A DNA stretch of 64,000 nucleotides from Paraburkholderia polaris. GTDB lineage: Bacteria; Pseudomonadota; Gammaproteobacteria; Burkholderiales; Burkholderiaceae. Location: positions 45,305 through 109,304 of the forward strand of contig NZ_JABBGJ010000039.1 in assembly GCF_012927345.1 (NCBI RefSeq), in the 5' to 3' direction. The position numbers and the translations under genes are program-made. Every line of letters begins with the position of its first letter. Within the stretch, counting starts at the first letter, position 1. The notes under the pieces were generated by a model that was not told the origin of the DNA, did no database searches, and worked only from the letters and a program-made list of their open reading frames with translations. This document shows, piece after piece, positions 36,556 through 45,913 of this stretch.

Positions 36556-36846
36556 CGGCCGCGTCGGCGGGACAGCAGGAAGCAATCGCAAAACGCTGCA
36601 AGCACGCTCCGCAATACAGATAGATAGAGCAGCGAAACGTCGCTTCGACACGTTGCTCTTCGAGCTCGCGAAGCACCTCGATGACACACCTTCAACACGC
36701 TTCATATGAGGCGACACACACAGTCTGTTGAACAAAGTGTTGTATGAACGTAGCAACGCGAATCGAAAACAGGATTTTTCATCAGCGAACTCTTTTATCG
36801 CTCGTGAAAAGATGGTACAAACCGTTCTAAATTGATGGTGACATTT

Positions 36847-38079
36847 ATGCTCAACTGGGATGACGAGATCACTGCCGTAACTCCCTCGAGCGCTACGCAG
36901 CAGAATGTGTTGCGCAACGCTGCGGGATCGGCTGTCGGTTCGCAAGTCGGAACGCGTTCCGCTCCTCATGCTCCCTCGGACCGAAACGTCTTCGCGTCGC
37001 AAGACGTTTTCGAAAAAGGCATTGCCGCTGCTCACGCTGCCGGAACGGCTGCGGTTTCCGAAGCGCGGGTCAATGTCGCCGACAAGCGCATCATCAATGG
37101 CCAGACCGACGTCAATCAGTTGGTGCCGTTCAAATACAAGTGGGCTTGGGAAAAGTATCTGGCTGGTTGCGCCAACCACTGGATGCCGCAAGAAGTGAAC
37201 ATGTCGCGCGACATCGCCCTCTGGAAAGACCCGAACGGTCTGACCGAAGACGAGCGCCGCATCGTCAAGCGCAACCTGGGCTTCTTCGTGACGGCTGACT
37301 CGCTGGCCGCCAACAACATCGTGCTGGGCACCTACCGCCACATCACGGCGCCCGAATGCCGCCAGTTCCTGCTGCGCCAGGCGTTCGAAGAGGCGATCCA
37401 CACGCACGCTTACCAGTACATCGTCGAATCGCTGGGCCTCGACGAAGGCGAAATCTTCAACGCGTATCACGAGGTTGCCTCGATCCGCGCGAAAGACGAA
37501 TTCCTGATTCCGTACATCAACGTGCTGACCGATCCGGGCTTCAAGACCGGCACGCTCGAGACCGACCAGACCCTGCTGCGTTCGCTGATCGTGTTCGCCT
37601 GTGTGATGGAAGGCCTGTTCTTCTACGTCGGCTTTACGCAAATCCTGGCGCTGGGTCGCCAGAACAAGATGACCGGCGCGGCGGAACAGTACCAATACAT
37701 CCTGCGCGACGAGTCGATGCACTGCAACTTCGGCATCGACCTGATCAACCAGATCAAACTCGAAAACCCGCAACTCTGGACGGCTGAGTTCCGCGCGGAA
37801 ATCCGCGAGATCTTCCAGCAAGCGGTCGAACTTGAATATCGTTACGCAGAAGATACGATGCCGCGCGGGGTGCTCGGCCTCAATGCGTCGATGTTCAAGA
37901 GCTATCTACGCTTCATCTGCAACCGCCGTTGCCAGCAGATCGGTCTCGATCCGCTGTACCCGAACGAGGAAAACCCGTTCCCGTGGATGAGCGAGATGAT
38001 CGACCTGAAGAAGGAACGCAACTTCTTCGAGACGCGAGTGATCGAATATCAAACTGGCGGCGCGCTGACCTGGGAGTGA
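36847..38079 (+). CDS. nrdB: Ribonucleoside-diphosphate reductase beta subunit (class Ia)
   Basis: 410 residues from ATG 36847 (MLNWDDE). Houses the diiron-tyrosyl radical cofactor for NrdA. EEAIHTHAY supplies metal ligands Glu/His and the radical Tyr in ExxHxxxY spacing; DESMHCNFG gives the second Glu/His set. The first ~65 residues are Ala/Ser-rich and variable. Two earlier in-frame ATGs (36832, 36835) are possible starts but less like the family. Separated from nrdA by an unusually long 711 nt. Confidence 0.96.
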   Translation: MLNWDDEITAVTPSSATQQNVLRNAAGSAVGSQVGTRSAPHAPSDRNVFASQDVFEKGIAAAHAAGTAAVSEARVNVADKRIINGQTDVNQLVPFKYKWAWEKYLAGCANHWMPQEVNMSRDIALWKDPNGLTEDERRIVKRNLGFFVTADSLAANNIVLGTYRHITAPECRQFLLRQAFEEAIHTHAYQYIVESLGLDEGEIFNAYHEVASIRAKDEFLIPYINVLTDPGFKTGTLETDQTLLRSLIVFACVMEGLFFYVGFTQILALGRQNKMTGAAEQYQYILRDESMHCNFGIDLINQIKLENPQLWTAEFRAEIREIFQQAVELEYRYAEDTMPRGVLGLNASMFKSYLRFICNRRCQQIGLDPLYPNEENPFPWMSEMIDLKKERNFFETRVIEYQTGGALTWE

Positions 38080-38164
38080 TCCGGGTTCGTGTCGTAGATG
38101 CATTCATTTTGGGGATGCCGGCAGGCTTCGGCCGCGGCAATTTAGTTAGGAGCAGAACCGCCTG

Positions 38165-38491
38165 ATGCAAATTGTGCCCAGTGCGCCGCGTGCCTTCGCG
38201 GCCCACAAACACGACTGGCACTTTGCGAACCCTTCAGTGGGATGGGCAAACTTCCCCCCGGAAAAAGCCGCTGGCGTTAGCGCCGGCGGCCCGATCAAGC
38301 AATTGCCGGTGCTGAGATCCAGCGCCGACCAGATCTGGCGCGCGGTGCCCAAGGGCACGGCGCGCCTTACCGCATTCATTAGCGTAAGCGCGCAGCACCT
38401 GCGTACGCCGATGAATAGCCCGCTTCGTAGCGCGCGCCCTGAGAAGCGTCCGCGGGAAGCGGGTTTTGACGAAGGGTGTAGTTTGAACTGA
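38165..38491 (+). CDS. Hypothetical ORF between nrdB and the H1-like gene
   Basis: 108 codons, no recognised family, rich in Ala/Pro/Arg. A GGAG lies ~14 nt upstream of the ATG, which is too far to be convincing. The 38080-38521 interval otherwise shows no structure, so this may be non-coding leader of the H1-like gene. Kept only because the interval exceeds 300 nt. Confidence 0.2.
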   Translation: MQIVPSAPRAFAAHKHDWHFANPSVGWANFPPEKAAGVSAGGPIKQLPVLRSSADQIWRAVPKGTARLTAFISVSAQHLRTPMNSPLRSARPEKRPREAGFDEGCSLN

Positions 38492-38521
38492 CTCTCATCT
38501 GAAAACCTGAAGGAGAAAATG

Positions 38522-39142
38522 ATGGCAACTATCAAGAAAGCCGCAGCTAAGAAACCCGCAGCAAAGAAGGCTGCTCCGGCTAAGAAGGCCGCACCGGCGA
38601 AGAAAGTCGCTGCAAAGAAAGTCGCAGTGAAGAAGGTTGCAGCGAAGAAGGCAGCACCGGCTAAGAAGGTTGCAGCGAAGAAAGCTGCTCCGGCCAAGAA
38701 GGTTGCAGCCAAGAAAGTCGCAGTGAAGAAGGTTGCAGCAAAGAAGGCAGCGCCGGCCAAGAAGGCTGCAGTGAAGAAGGTTGCAGCCAAGAAGGTTGTA
38801 GCGAAGAAGGCAGCGCCGGCGAAGAAGGCCGCAGCAAAGAAGGCAGCACCGGCTAAGAAGGCTGCCGCCAAGAAGGCTGCGCCTGCGAAAAAGGCTGCTG
38901 CCAAGAAAGCTGCGCCTGCGAAAAAGGCTGCTGCTAAAAAGGCTGCGCCTGCCAAGAAGGCTGCCGCGAAGAAGGCCGCTGCTCCTGCCAAGAAGGCTGC
39001 CCCTGCGAAGAAGGCTGTCGCCAAGAAGGCGGCTCCTGCACCCGCTGCGACTTCTGTCACGAGCGCAGCACCGGCGGCGACGGTGAAGACCGCGCTGAAC
39101 CCGGCAGCGGCATGGCCGTTCCCGACGGGCAGCCGTCCGTAA
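38522..39142 (+). CDS. Histone H1-like Lys/Ala-rich DNA-binding protein
   Basis: 206 residues from the second of two adjacent ATGs, with AAGGAG at good spacing. From residue ~3 to ~180 it is almost only AAKKAAPAKK-type units; the C-terminal ~25 residues (ATVKTALNPAAAWPFPTGSRP-like end) are different. Such H1-like proteins of Burkholderia and Bordetella bind DNA non-specifically and shape the nucleoid. The DNA is a degenerate in-frame repeat, so length is likely to vary between strains. Followed by a good terminator. Confidence 0.92.
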   Translation: MATIKKAAAKKPAAKKAAPAKKAAPAKKVAAKKVAVKKVAAKKAAPAKKVAAKKAAPAKKVAAKKVAVKKVAAKKAAPAKKAAVKKVAAKKVVAKKAAPAKKAAAKKAAPAKKAAAKKAAPAKKAAAKKAAPAKKAAAKKAAPAKKAAAKKAAAPAKKAAPAKKAVAKKAAPAPAATSVTSAAPAATVKTALNPAAAWPFPTGSRP

Positions 39143-39240
39143 CTGGCTGATAAGCGGTAGAAGTACTTCGACACGTCGTACCATGTGTCGATGATCGAGT
39201 AGCGCTTGAAGTAACACGACCGAGCGCTACTCGGTCAGGG

Positions 39241-39276
39241 TCCCGTTGCCGGGTTTCTGGCGACGGGATTTTTTTT
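39241..39276 (+). terminator. Intrinsic terminator after the H1-like gene
   Basis: Stem TCCCGTTGCC/GGCGACGGGA (one G-T pair), 8-nt loop, then T8. About 100 nt after the stop. Confidence 0.9.
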
Positions 39277-39415
39277 GATCTGGTCTTGATCTGGCGAAGG
39301 CGTCCGCTACAAGAAACGCTTCAAAACCTGCAGGCGAAAAAAACGCATGCACAGGGAAGGGCATGCGTTTGAGGTCGTCGCGGCGGCGCGTGAAGCGCGA
39401 CCGCGAGAGGGGAAC

Positions 39416-39892
39416 TTAGTGCGTGACGCGCGTGACGCCGCCGCTGGAGAGCAGACGGACGCGCTCGCCGGCGCGGAAGACTTCGCCGGTGGCGCTTTGC
39501 GTGATCGCGCGCATATCGCCGTTATCGAGTCGCACGGTGATCTCAAGACCGTCGTGCACCGCGACGCCGTTCTCGACGGCATTGCCTGCCACCGCGCCAG
39601 CCAGGCCGCCGATGATGCCCGTCACGATCGAGCCGCGGCCGCCACCGATCGCACTGCCGGCCACCGCACCCAACGCACCGCCGCCGATCGCGCCCAGGCC
39701 GCTCGGCTGGCCATTGTTCGAACTGATCTTCACGGCCCGAACGCTGTCGACCGTGCCCATGCGAACCGTTTCTTCGCGCTGTGCCTGCGACGCCGTGTAG
39801 ACGTCGGCAGAGCTGCTGTTGTACGCACACCCCGACATGGTCAGTGAACCCGCGATCAAGGCGGCCACGACCACGCGACTCGTTGTTCTCAT
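39416..39892 (-). CDS. Glycine-zipper outer-membrane lipoprotein (SlyB/Pcp-like)
   Basis: 158 residues. Signal peptide with lipobox LTMSGC (Cys at residue 22), then a two-helix glycine zipper (GGGALGAVAGSAIGGGRG and GIIGGLAGAVAGNAVE), then a small beta C-domain (YEITVRLDNG-like ITVRLDNGDMRAI). Resembles SlyB/PAL-cross-reacting lipoproteins that support outer-membrane integrity. Lies 24 nt downstream of the PfkB kinase gene on the same strand, perhaps cotranscribed. Confidence 0.88.
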   Translation of the reverse strand: MRTTSRVVVAALIAGSLTMSGCAYNSSSADVYTASQAQREETVRMGTVDSVRAVKISSNNGQPSGLGAIGGGALGAVAGSAIGGGRGSIVTGIIGGLAGAVAGNAVENGVAVHDGLEITVRLDNGDMRAITQSATGEVFRAGERVRLLSSGGVTRVTH

Positions 39893-39916
39893 TTCCTAAC
39901 TCCAATAGCTGCGGTA

Positions 39917-40855
39917 TTACGGCAGGTCGTATCCGAACGCCTGCTTGAACCGTTCGTTGATCTCCGCCCGGCTGGGCGCGTAGTTTTGCGGGCCCTGGTG
40001 TTCGATCTTGAGCGCGCCCATCAGGCTCGCCAGACGCCCGGTGGTCGCCCAGCCAAGCTTGTTCTCGATGCCGTACAACAAGCCGCCGCGGAACGCGTCG
40101 CCGCAGCCTGTAGGATCGAGCACCTGCTGTGCCTTGACCGCCGGAATCTCTTCGATGCCGCCGGCGTGATGGATCTGCGCGCCTTGTTCGCCGAGCGTGA
40201 CGATCAGTGCTTCGACCTTGCCGGCGATCTCTTCGATCGACCAACCCGTTTTGTTGCTCACCAGTTTGGCTTCGTAATCGTTGACAGCCAGGTAAGTAGC
40301 AAGTTCAATCATGCGCCGCAGCGACTCACCGTCGAACAGCGGCAAACCTTGGCCCGGGTCGAAGATAAACGGCACGCCGGCCGCTGCCAGATGCTCGGAA
40401 TGCTGGATCATGCCGTCGTAGCCGTCAGGCCCGACGATGCCGAGCGTGATGTCCTTCGCTTGATCGGCACGATTCAGATGCGACTGCATCATCGCGCCCG
40501 GGTGGAACGCGGTGATCTGATTGTTTTCCAGATCGGTGGTGATCATCGCCTGCGCCGAGTAGGTGCCCGGCACGACGAGCACGTTTTCCGTCGACAGCCC
40601 GAGCTGCGCAAACCGATCCATGTAGAGTTGCGCGTCGGTCTCGCCGAGCGTCCCCATGATGCGCGCATCGCCGCCCAGGAGATGCAGCGAGTAGGCGATG
40701 TTGCCCGCGCAGCCGCCGAACTCGCGGCGCATCGTCGGCACGAGAAAGCTCACGTTCAGGATGTGGACCTGCTCCGGCAGGATGTGCTCCCGGAAGCGGC
40801 CTTCGAAGGTCATGATGTTGTCGTAGGCGAGCGAGCCGCAAATCAGCGTAGCCAA
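39917..40855 (-). CDS. PfkB-family carbohydrate/nucleoside kinase
   Basis: 312 residues from TTG 40855, chosen because AGGAACG lies 8 nt upstream and the N-terminus LATLICGSLAYDNIM then fits the family. PfkB signatures: RREFGGCAGNIAYSL near residue 45 and DPTGCGDAFRGGLL near 255. The group is often annotated as adenosine or ribokinase-like kinase; substrate not determinable. A 21-residue hydrophobic in-frame upstream extension is not favoured. Confidence 0.85.
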   Translation of the reverse strand: MATLICGSLAYDNIMTFEGRFREHILPEQVHILNVSFLVPTMRREFGGCAGNIAYSLHLLGGDARIMGTLGETDAQLYMDRFAQLGLSTENVLVVPGTYSAQAMITTDLENNQITAFHPGAMMQSHLNRADQAKDITLGIVGPDGYDGMIQHSEHLAAAGVPFIFDPGQGLPLFDGESLRRMIELATYLAVNDYEAKLVSNKTGWSIEEIAGKVEALIVTLGEQGAQIHHAGGIEEIPAVKAQQVLDPTGCGDAFRGGLLYGIENKLGWATTGRLASLMGALKIEHQGPQNYAPSRAEINERFKQAFGYDLP

Positions 40856-40952
40856 GGCGAGCGTTCCTATAAAGATCGATAAAGAAATTGGGCGCGACGA
40901 TGTGACAGCGCCGCGCATGAAGCGCGGCGCCGGAGTGTCTCGCCCGAAGGTT

Positions 40953-41453
40953 TTACTTCAGTGCGGCGAGTGCTGCGTCGTAGTTCGGTTCGTTCTTGAT
41001 TTCGCCGACCAGTTCAGCGTGCACGACCTTGTCGTTCTCGTCGACGACCACCACGGCGCGTGCCGTCAGACCCGTCAGCGGGCCGCTCGTCACGTCGACG
41101 CCGTAGGCTTGCGCGAACTCATGGCCGCGGAACGTGGACGCCGTCACGACGTTCTCGATGCCTTCGGTTGTGCAGAAGCGCGATGCGGCGAACGGCAGGT
41201 CGCCCGACACGACGATCACAGCCGTGTTGCTCAGCTTGGCTGCGGCTTCGTTGAACTTGCGGGTCGACGTGGCGCAGGTCGGTGTGTCGAGGCTCGGGAC
41301 GATGTTCAGCACCTTGCGCTTGCCGGCGAAGTCAGCCAGCGACACCGGCTTCAGATCCTTGCCCACCAGCGAGAAGGCGGGGGCATTCTGGCCCACGGTC
41401 GGGAATGTGCCGGCTACGTCGATCGGGTTGCCACCCAGCGTGACTTGACTCAT
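40953..41453 (-). CDS. tpx: Thiol peroxidase Tpx
   Basis: 166 residues from ATG 41453 (MSQVTLGGNPIDVAG). Atypical 2-Cys peroxiredoxin reducing lipid and hydrogen peroxides with thioredoxin. Peroxidatic Cys in SLDTPTCATSTRKFN, resolving Cys in RFCTTEGIENV. Lies 73 nt downstream of the DUF3426 gene, same strand. Confidence 0.96.
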   Translation of the reverse strand: MSQVTLGGNPIDVAGTFPTVGQNAPAFSLVGKDLKPVSLADFAGKRKVLNIVPSLDTPTCATSTRKFNEAAAKLSNTAVIVVSGDLPFAASRFCTTEGIENVVTASTFRGHEFAQAYGVDVTSGPLTGLTARAVVVVDENDKVVHAELVGEIKNEPNYDAALAALK

Positions 41454-41526
41454 GTTGTTGTGCTCCGAAAATTCGTCAGTAATGACGGTGAACACGCCCG
41501 GTCAGTGCCGGGCGCGCGAGGATGCG

Positions 41527-42918
41527 TTACGGATAAAAAATCTGTACGCGGAAATTGGAAGCGACCGCATTGCCCGTGTCGAGGTGGACGATCATGGTCT
41601 GGGTCGTGTGCGCCGCCAGGCCGGCTGCGATCGTTGTGCCGGGTGGGACGTAGTCTTGCGGCCACAGCACGCGGCGCACGGCGACATTGTTCTGGTCGTC
41701 GAGCAGCGTGAGCTCGATGGCCGGGTAGGCCAGCGCAACATTGAAGCGGTTGCGCAGCGGCATCTTCAGTTCGAGCTTGTGCGGGCCGTCGATCTGCCGC
41801 AGATCGGACGGTTCGACCTGCAAACCGTCGATGTCGTGCGGCGGCGTGAGCTGGCAGCCGAGTTGCGCGCAGGCCTTTGCATAGAGCGTCTGCGAACGTG
41901 GGAAGTAGACCTGCACGATTTCGCGCTGCCACCAGGCGAGTTGCGCGAGCAGGGCGATCACCAGCAGTGCGGCGATCACCGAGCCGAAGATGATCCAGCC
42001 GAGGCGGCGCGGTTCGGCCGGCCGCGTTTCACGCACCACCGGGAAGGGATCGACGCCGTCATTCACCGGCTGGACCGCGAAGGGTTCACCGCTCGATCCA
42101 AAGCTGGCCGTGCTAGGGCCACCCGGGCCGCCCGTGCCTGAGCCACTGCCTGCGCCGAAGCCATCCGCGCCGGCCGCACCCAAGCCTGCCGCACGGAAAT
42201 CGGCCGCACCTGAGCTGGCCGCACCGAAGCCGGCCGCACCTGAGCCGGCCGCACCTGAGCCGGCCGCACCGAAATGCGGCTCATTGTCAGGAATGCCATG
42301 CAAGGTGGCCGGCTCGTTCAGAACCGGCTCATCGGCATCAGCAAGATATTCAGAGGGGCGTTCGGTCTTGTGCCAGACCCGCGGCGCGACCTCCGCAGGC
42401 GGATTGTCCTGGTGAGCGAACGGCTCACGCGGGAGTTCTGGGGGCGCGTCGGCCTCGTAGGCGAAGGGTTCGAGTGGCGCGTCCGCGAGAATGGGTTCGT
42501 GGTCGGGAGGAATCGGCGTGGTGAAGGCGCTCGCCGGCAGTTCCGGCTCGCTAGCATGGCGCGGCGTGACCGCGACGCCCGCACCGGTGGAGACCGGCGT
42601 AAGCGGCAGATTGCCGACGTTGTGAAGCAAACGGGCGTCGATCGCGGCGTCGGGCGCCGGTGCCCACGGGTCCCATGCTTCGGCGCTGAAATCAGGGCCC
42701 CTGGGGCGTACGCCAGACAACGCCTCGATCGCCGCCGCTGCGGCAACCGGCTTGGCGGTGGAGAAGTCACCGTCCTCGTTCAGTTCGAACAGGCTGCTCG
42801 ACGCGTCGAATACCTCATGGCAATGCCCACAGCGCACGAGGCCGCGGCGCAGCGCGAGCTGCGCCGGTTGCAGGCGGAAGACGGTTTCGCAGAAGGGGCA
42901 ACGCGTCGCCAGGAGCAT
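41527..42918 (-). CDS. Zinc-ribbon and DUF3426 membrane protein
   Basis: 463 residues. N-terminal MJ0042-type zinc ribbon (CPFCETVF...VRCGHCHEVFDA), a long acidic/Pro linker with a Gly-Ala-Ser repeat (residues ~210-265), one transmembrane helix (IIFGSVIAALLVIALLAQLAWW, near 310) and a C-terminal DUF3426 domain. Function unknown; it typically follows prmA in beta-proteobacteria. The Gly/Ala repeat is encoded by degenerate 15-bp units. Confidence 0.87.
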   Translation of the reverse strand: MLLATRCPFCETVFRLQPAQLALRRGLVRCGHCHEVFDASSSLFELNEDGDFSTAKPVAAAAAIEALSGVRPRGPDFSAEAWDPWAPAPDAAIDARLLHNVGNLPLTPVSTGAGVAVTPRHASEPELPASAFTTPIPPDHEPILADAPLEPFAYEADAPPELPREPFAHQDNPPAEVAPRVWHKTERPSEYLADADEPVLNEPATLHGIPDNEPHFGAAGSGAAGSGAAGFGAASSGAADFRAAGLGAAGADGFGAGSGSGTGGPGGPSTASFGSSGEPFAVQPVNDGVDPFPVVRETRPAEPRRLGWIIFGSVIAALLVIALLAQLAWWQREIVQVYFPRSQTLYAKACAQLGCQLTPPHDIDGLQVEPSDLRQIDGPHKLELKMPLRNRFNVALAYPAIELTLLDDQNNVAVRRVLWPQDYVPPGTTIAAGLAAHTTQTMIVHLDTGNAVASNFRVQIFYP

Positions 42919-42966
42919 ATTGAGCCGGTAAGCCGAAAGGCTGTTGGTTGGACAATACGCCTTATT

Positions 42967-43869
42967 CTAATGGCTTTCGCGGCGCGTTCCCGTTAGACAT
43001 ACCCAACCTTCGTGTTCGCGCCATACGCCGATGTCGATCCATCGCGCGTAGACCTGCGCCACTTCGTCCGCTTGCCGCGCCAGAATGCCTGACAGCGCGA
43101 TCCGGCCGCCCGGCTTGACCTTCGACGACAGCATCGACGCCATCAGCTTGAGCGGGTTGGACAGGATATTGGCGACCACGATATCGAACTCGCCGGTGGG
43201 GCATTCGTCAGGCAAACCGTACGTGACTTCCGCCCGGTTGCGCTCGCTGTTGTGGCGCGCCGATTCGACCGCTTGCGCGTCGATATCGATGCCGTACACC
43301 GGATTGGCGCCGCACTTCTTCGCGAGGATCGCGAGGATGCCCGAGCCGCAGCCGTAGTCGAGCACGGATTGCTCGGCCTTCACCGATTGCTCCAGCCATT
43401 CCATGCACAGACGTGTCGTGGGATGGCTGCCGGTTCCGAATGCGAGACCTGGGTCGAGTTCCAGCACGAGTGCGTCAGGGTCCGGTGCATCGTGCCACGA
43501 GGGCACAACCCAGATGCGCTCGCCGATTGGAATCGGATCGAATTGCGATTGCGTGAGACGCACCCAATCCTGCTCTTCGACTTCACGCACGCTAAACGAC
43601 GGTGCGCTTTCCAGTCCCACCTCATTGGCCGCGGCAGTGAGCAGCACCGCCGGCTCATGTTCCGGCGCGAGCAGGGCGATCACCCGCGAACGCTGCCACG
43701 CCGTGCGATCCGGCGTGAGACCGGGCTCGCCGAACAGTGGCTGCTCGTCGGGCGTGTCGGCGTCCGCATCTTCAACCGATACGGACAGCGCACCCAACTC
43801 GAGCAGCGCGTCGGAGAACTCCTCCGCGTGCTCGCGTGCCAGCTCGGCGATCAGTTCCCGGTAGCTCAT
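42967..43869 (-). CDS. prmA: Ribosomal protein L11 methyltransferase
   Basis: 300 residues. SAM-dependent trimethylation of L11. SAM motif I LDYGCGSGILAILAKK, then GIDIDAQAVESAR and VVANILSNPLKLM; the N-terminal ~110 residues form the L11-binding domain. Starts 3 nt after the accC stop. Confidence 0.96.
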   Translation of the reverse strand: MSYRELIAELAREHAEEFSDALLELGALSVSVEDADADTPDEQPLFGEPGLTPDRTAWQRSRVIALLAPEHEPAVLLTAAANEVGLESAPSFSVREVEEQDWVRLTQSQFDPIPIGERIWVVPSWHDAPDPDALVLELDPGLAFGTGSHPTTRLCMEWLEQSVKAEQSVLDYGCGSGILAILAKKCGANPVYGIDIDAQAVESARHNSERNRAEVTYGLPDECPTGEFDIVVANILSNPLKLMASMLSSKVKPGGRIALSGILARQADEVAQVYARWIDIGVWREHEGWVCLTGTRRESH

Positions 43870-43872
43870 GAC

Positions 43873-45240
43873 TTACGCTTCTTCCGGCGCGGCCTGCTGC
43901 TTCGCGGCCAACCGGTTTTCGAGGTAATGAATGCTGGTGCCGCCTTCGACGAACTTCGCGTCCAGCATCAGCTCGCGGTGCAGCGGGATGTTGGTCTGAA
44001 TGCCTTCGACCACCATTTCCGACAGTGCGATGCGCATCCGCTTGATCGCCTGCTCGCGCGTCGCGCCGTAAGCGATCAGCTTGCCGATCATCGAATCATA
44101 GTTCGGCGGTACGAAATAGCCATTGTAGGCGTGCGAATCGACGCGGATGCCGGGGCCGCCCGGCATGTGCCACGACGTCAAACGTCCCGGCGACGGCGTG
44201 AACTTGAACGGATCTTCCGCGTTGATCCGGCATTCGATCGCATGACCCTTGAAGACGATGTCGCGCTGGCGGAAGGCGAGCTTTTCGCCGGCCGCGATGC
44301 GGATCTGTTCCTGGACGATGTCGACGCCAGTGATCAGCTCGGTCACCGGATGCTCGACCTGTACGCGCGTGTTCATTTCGATGAAATAAAACTCGCCGTT
44401 TTCGTACAGGAACTCGAACGTACCCGCGCCAAGATAGCCCATCTTCTTGCAGGCGTCCGCGCAGCGATCGCCGATGCGGTCGATCAGGCGGCGCGCGATG
44501 CCCGGCGCCGGCGCTTCTTCGATCACTTTCTGGTGACGGCGCTGCATCGAGCAATCGCGCTCGCCCAGCCAGACCGCGTTCTTGAACGAGTCGGCCAGGA
44601 TCTGAATTTCGATGTGCCGCGGGTTCTCCAGGAATTTCTCCATGTAAACCTGCGGGTTGCCGAATGCACGACCGGCTTCTTCGCGTGTCATGTTGACCGC
44701 GTTGACCAGTGCCGCTTCCGTGTGGACCACGCGCATGCCGCGGCCACCGCCGCCGCCGGCGGCCTTGATGATCACCGGATAGCCGACCTGGCGGGCAATC
44801 TTCACGATCTCTTTCGGATCGTCCGGCAACGCGCCTTCAGAACCCGGCACGCAAGGCACGCCGGTTTTGATCATGGTTTGCTTGGCAGTCACCTTGTCGC
44901 CCATCATCCGGATGGTTTCCGGGCGCGGGCCGATGAAGGTGAAGCCGGACTGCTCGACGCGCTCGGCGAAGTCAGCGTTTTCCGACAGGAAGCCGTAGCC
45001 GGGGTGGATCGCTTCGGCGTCCGTCACTTCTGCCGCGCTGATTAGCGCCGGCATGTTCAGGTAGCTCAGATTCGAAGGCGCCGGGCCGATACAGACCGCC
45101 TCGTCGGCGAGCTTCACGTACTTGGCTTCCTTGTCGGCTTCCGAATAGACGACGACCGTCTTGACACCGAGTTCGCGGCAGGCGCGCTGGATACGAAGCG
45201 CGATCTCGCCACGATTGGCAATGAGGATTTTTTCAAACAT
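43873..45240 (-). CDS. accC: Biotin carboxylase subunit of acetyl-CoA carboxylase
   Basis: 455 residues from ATG 45240 (MFEKILIANRGEIALRI). ATP-dependent carboxylation of the biotin on AccB, first step of fatty acid synthesis. ATP-grasp loop AAGGGGGRGMRVV, ERDCSMQRRHQKVIEEAPAP, and EMNTRVQVEHPVTE with the catalytic region. Part of the accB-accC-prmA run; 129 nt after accB. Two upstream in-frame ATGs add seven residues. Confidence 0.97.
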   Translation of the reverse strand: MFEKILIANRGEIALRIQRACRELGVKTVVVYSEADKEAKYVKLADEAVCIGPAPSNLSYLNMPALISAAEVTDAEAIHPGYGFLSENADFAERVEQSGFTFIGPRPETIRMMGDKVTAKQTMIKTGVPCVPGSEGALPDDPKEIVKIARQVGYPVIIKAAGGGGGRGMRVVHTEAALVNAVNMTREEAGRAFGNPQVYMEKFLENPRHIEIQILADSFKNAVWLGERDCSMQRRHQKVIEEAPAPGIARRLIDRIGDRCADACKKMGYLGAGTFEFLYENGEFYFIEMNTRVQVEHPVTELITGVDIVQEQIRIAAGEKLAFRQRDIVFKGHAIECRINAEDPFKFTPSPGRLTSWHMPGGPGIRVDSHAYNGYFVPPNYDSMIGKLIAYGATREQAIKRMRIALSEMVVEGIQTNIPLHRELMLDAKFVEGGTSIHYLENRLAAKQQAAPEEA

Positions 45241-45369
45241 AGCGGGTTTTCGACTCATCAATAGGCGCCCGGTTGATTACAACACAGGCTGCCTCAGAGG
45301 ATCGGTCGCGCGCCTCGGGAGGGCAAGCGCGCGGGCGGCAGGCGCAAAAAAAGCGCAAAGCGTGCCGCG

Positions 45370-45837
45370 TTAGCCGACCACGAACAACGGTTGGCCGTAC
45401 TCGACCGCCTGACCGTTTTCGACGAGGATTTCCTTCACCACGCCGGACTTGTCCGACTCGATTTCGTTGAGCAGCTTCATCGCTTCGATGATGCAGATCG
45501 TCTGGCCTTCCTTGACCGTGTCGCCCACCTGGACGAACGGTTCGGCGCCCGGGGACGGCGCGCGGTAGAAGGTGCCGACCATCGGCGAGGTCACCACGTG
45601 GCCTTGCGGCGCGACGGCGGCCGGCGTTGCCGGGGCGCCTGCGGCAGCGGGCGCTTCGCCGCCTACCATCGGTGCCGGCTGCGCATATTGCGGCGCATAC
45701 GAAGCGGACGGTTGCACGTAAACCGGCGGCGCATTCTTGACGATGCGGACCTTGCCTTCGCCTTCGGTCACTTCGAGTTCGGAAATACCCGACTCCGAGA
45801 CGAGGTCGATCAGAGTTTTCAGTTTACGTAGATCCAT
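45370..45837 (-). CDS. accB: Biotin carboxyl carrier protein of acetyl-CoA carboxylase
   Basis: 155 residues. Carries biotin on the Lys of EAMKLLNEIESDKSG in the C-terminal lipoyl-like domain (residues ~78-155, starting VTSPMVGTFYRAPSPGAEPF). The N-terminal ~30 residues (LRKLKTLIDLVSESGISELEV) are the dimer part, followed by an Ala/Pro linker. Directly upstream of accC. Confidence 0.97.
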   Translation of the reverse strand: MDLRKLKTLIDLVSESGISELEVTEGEGKVRIVKNAPPVYVQPSASYAPQYAQPAPMVGGEAPAAAGAPATPAAVAPQGHVVTSPMVGTFYRAPSPGAEPFVQVGDTVKEGQTICIIEAMKLLNEIESDKSGVVKEILVENGQAVEYGQPLFVVG

Positions 45838-45913
45838 CAGGAAGCCCCTTTCAATGCGTAAAGTGCCGGCGCGTGCAATCGCAGTACCCGGCTTAAATTG
45901 GACGTGTTTGGAA

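Larger units (their letters stand above)
36136..36846. other. 711-nt spacer between nrdA and nrdB
   Basis: No gene can be supported. It holds a long inverted repeat (36261-36304) and an 11-bp tandem repeat (36518-36555). The nrdB-proximal 130 nt is more AT-rich and may hold a separate nrdB promoter, but no convincing -35/-10 pair or NrdR box was found. Confidence 0.6.

Noticed and set aside
36369..36627. Two overlapping 84-codon frames in the nrdA-nrdB spacer
   Set aside because: Overlapping alternatives over an 11-bp repeat, Arg/Gln/Ala-rich, without family or ribosome site.
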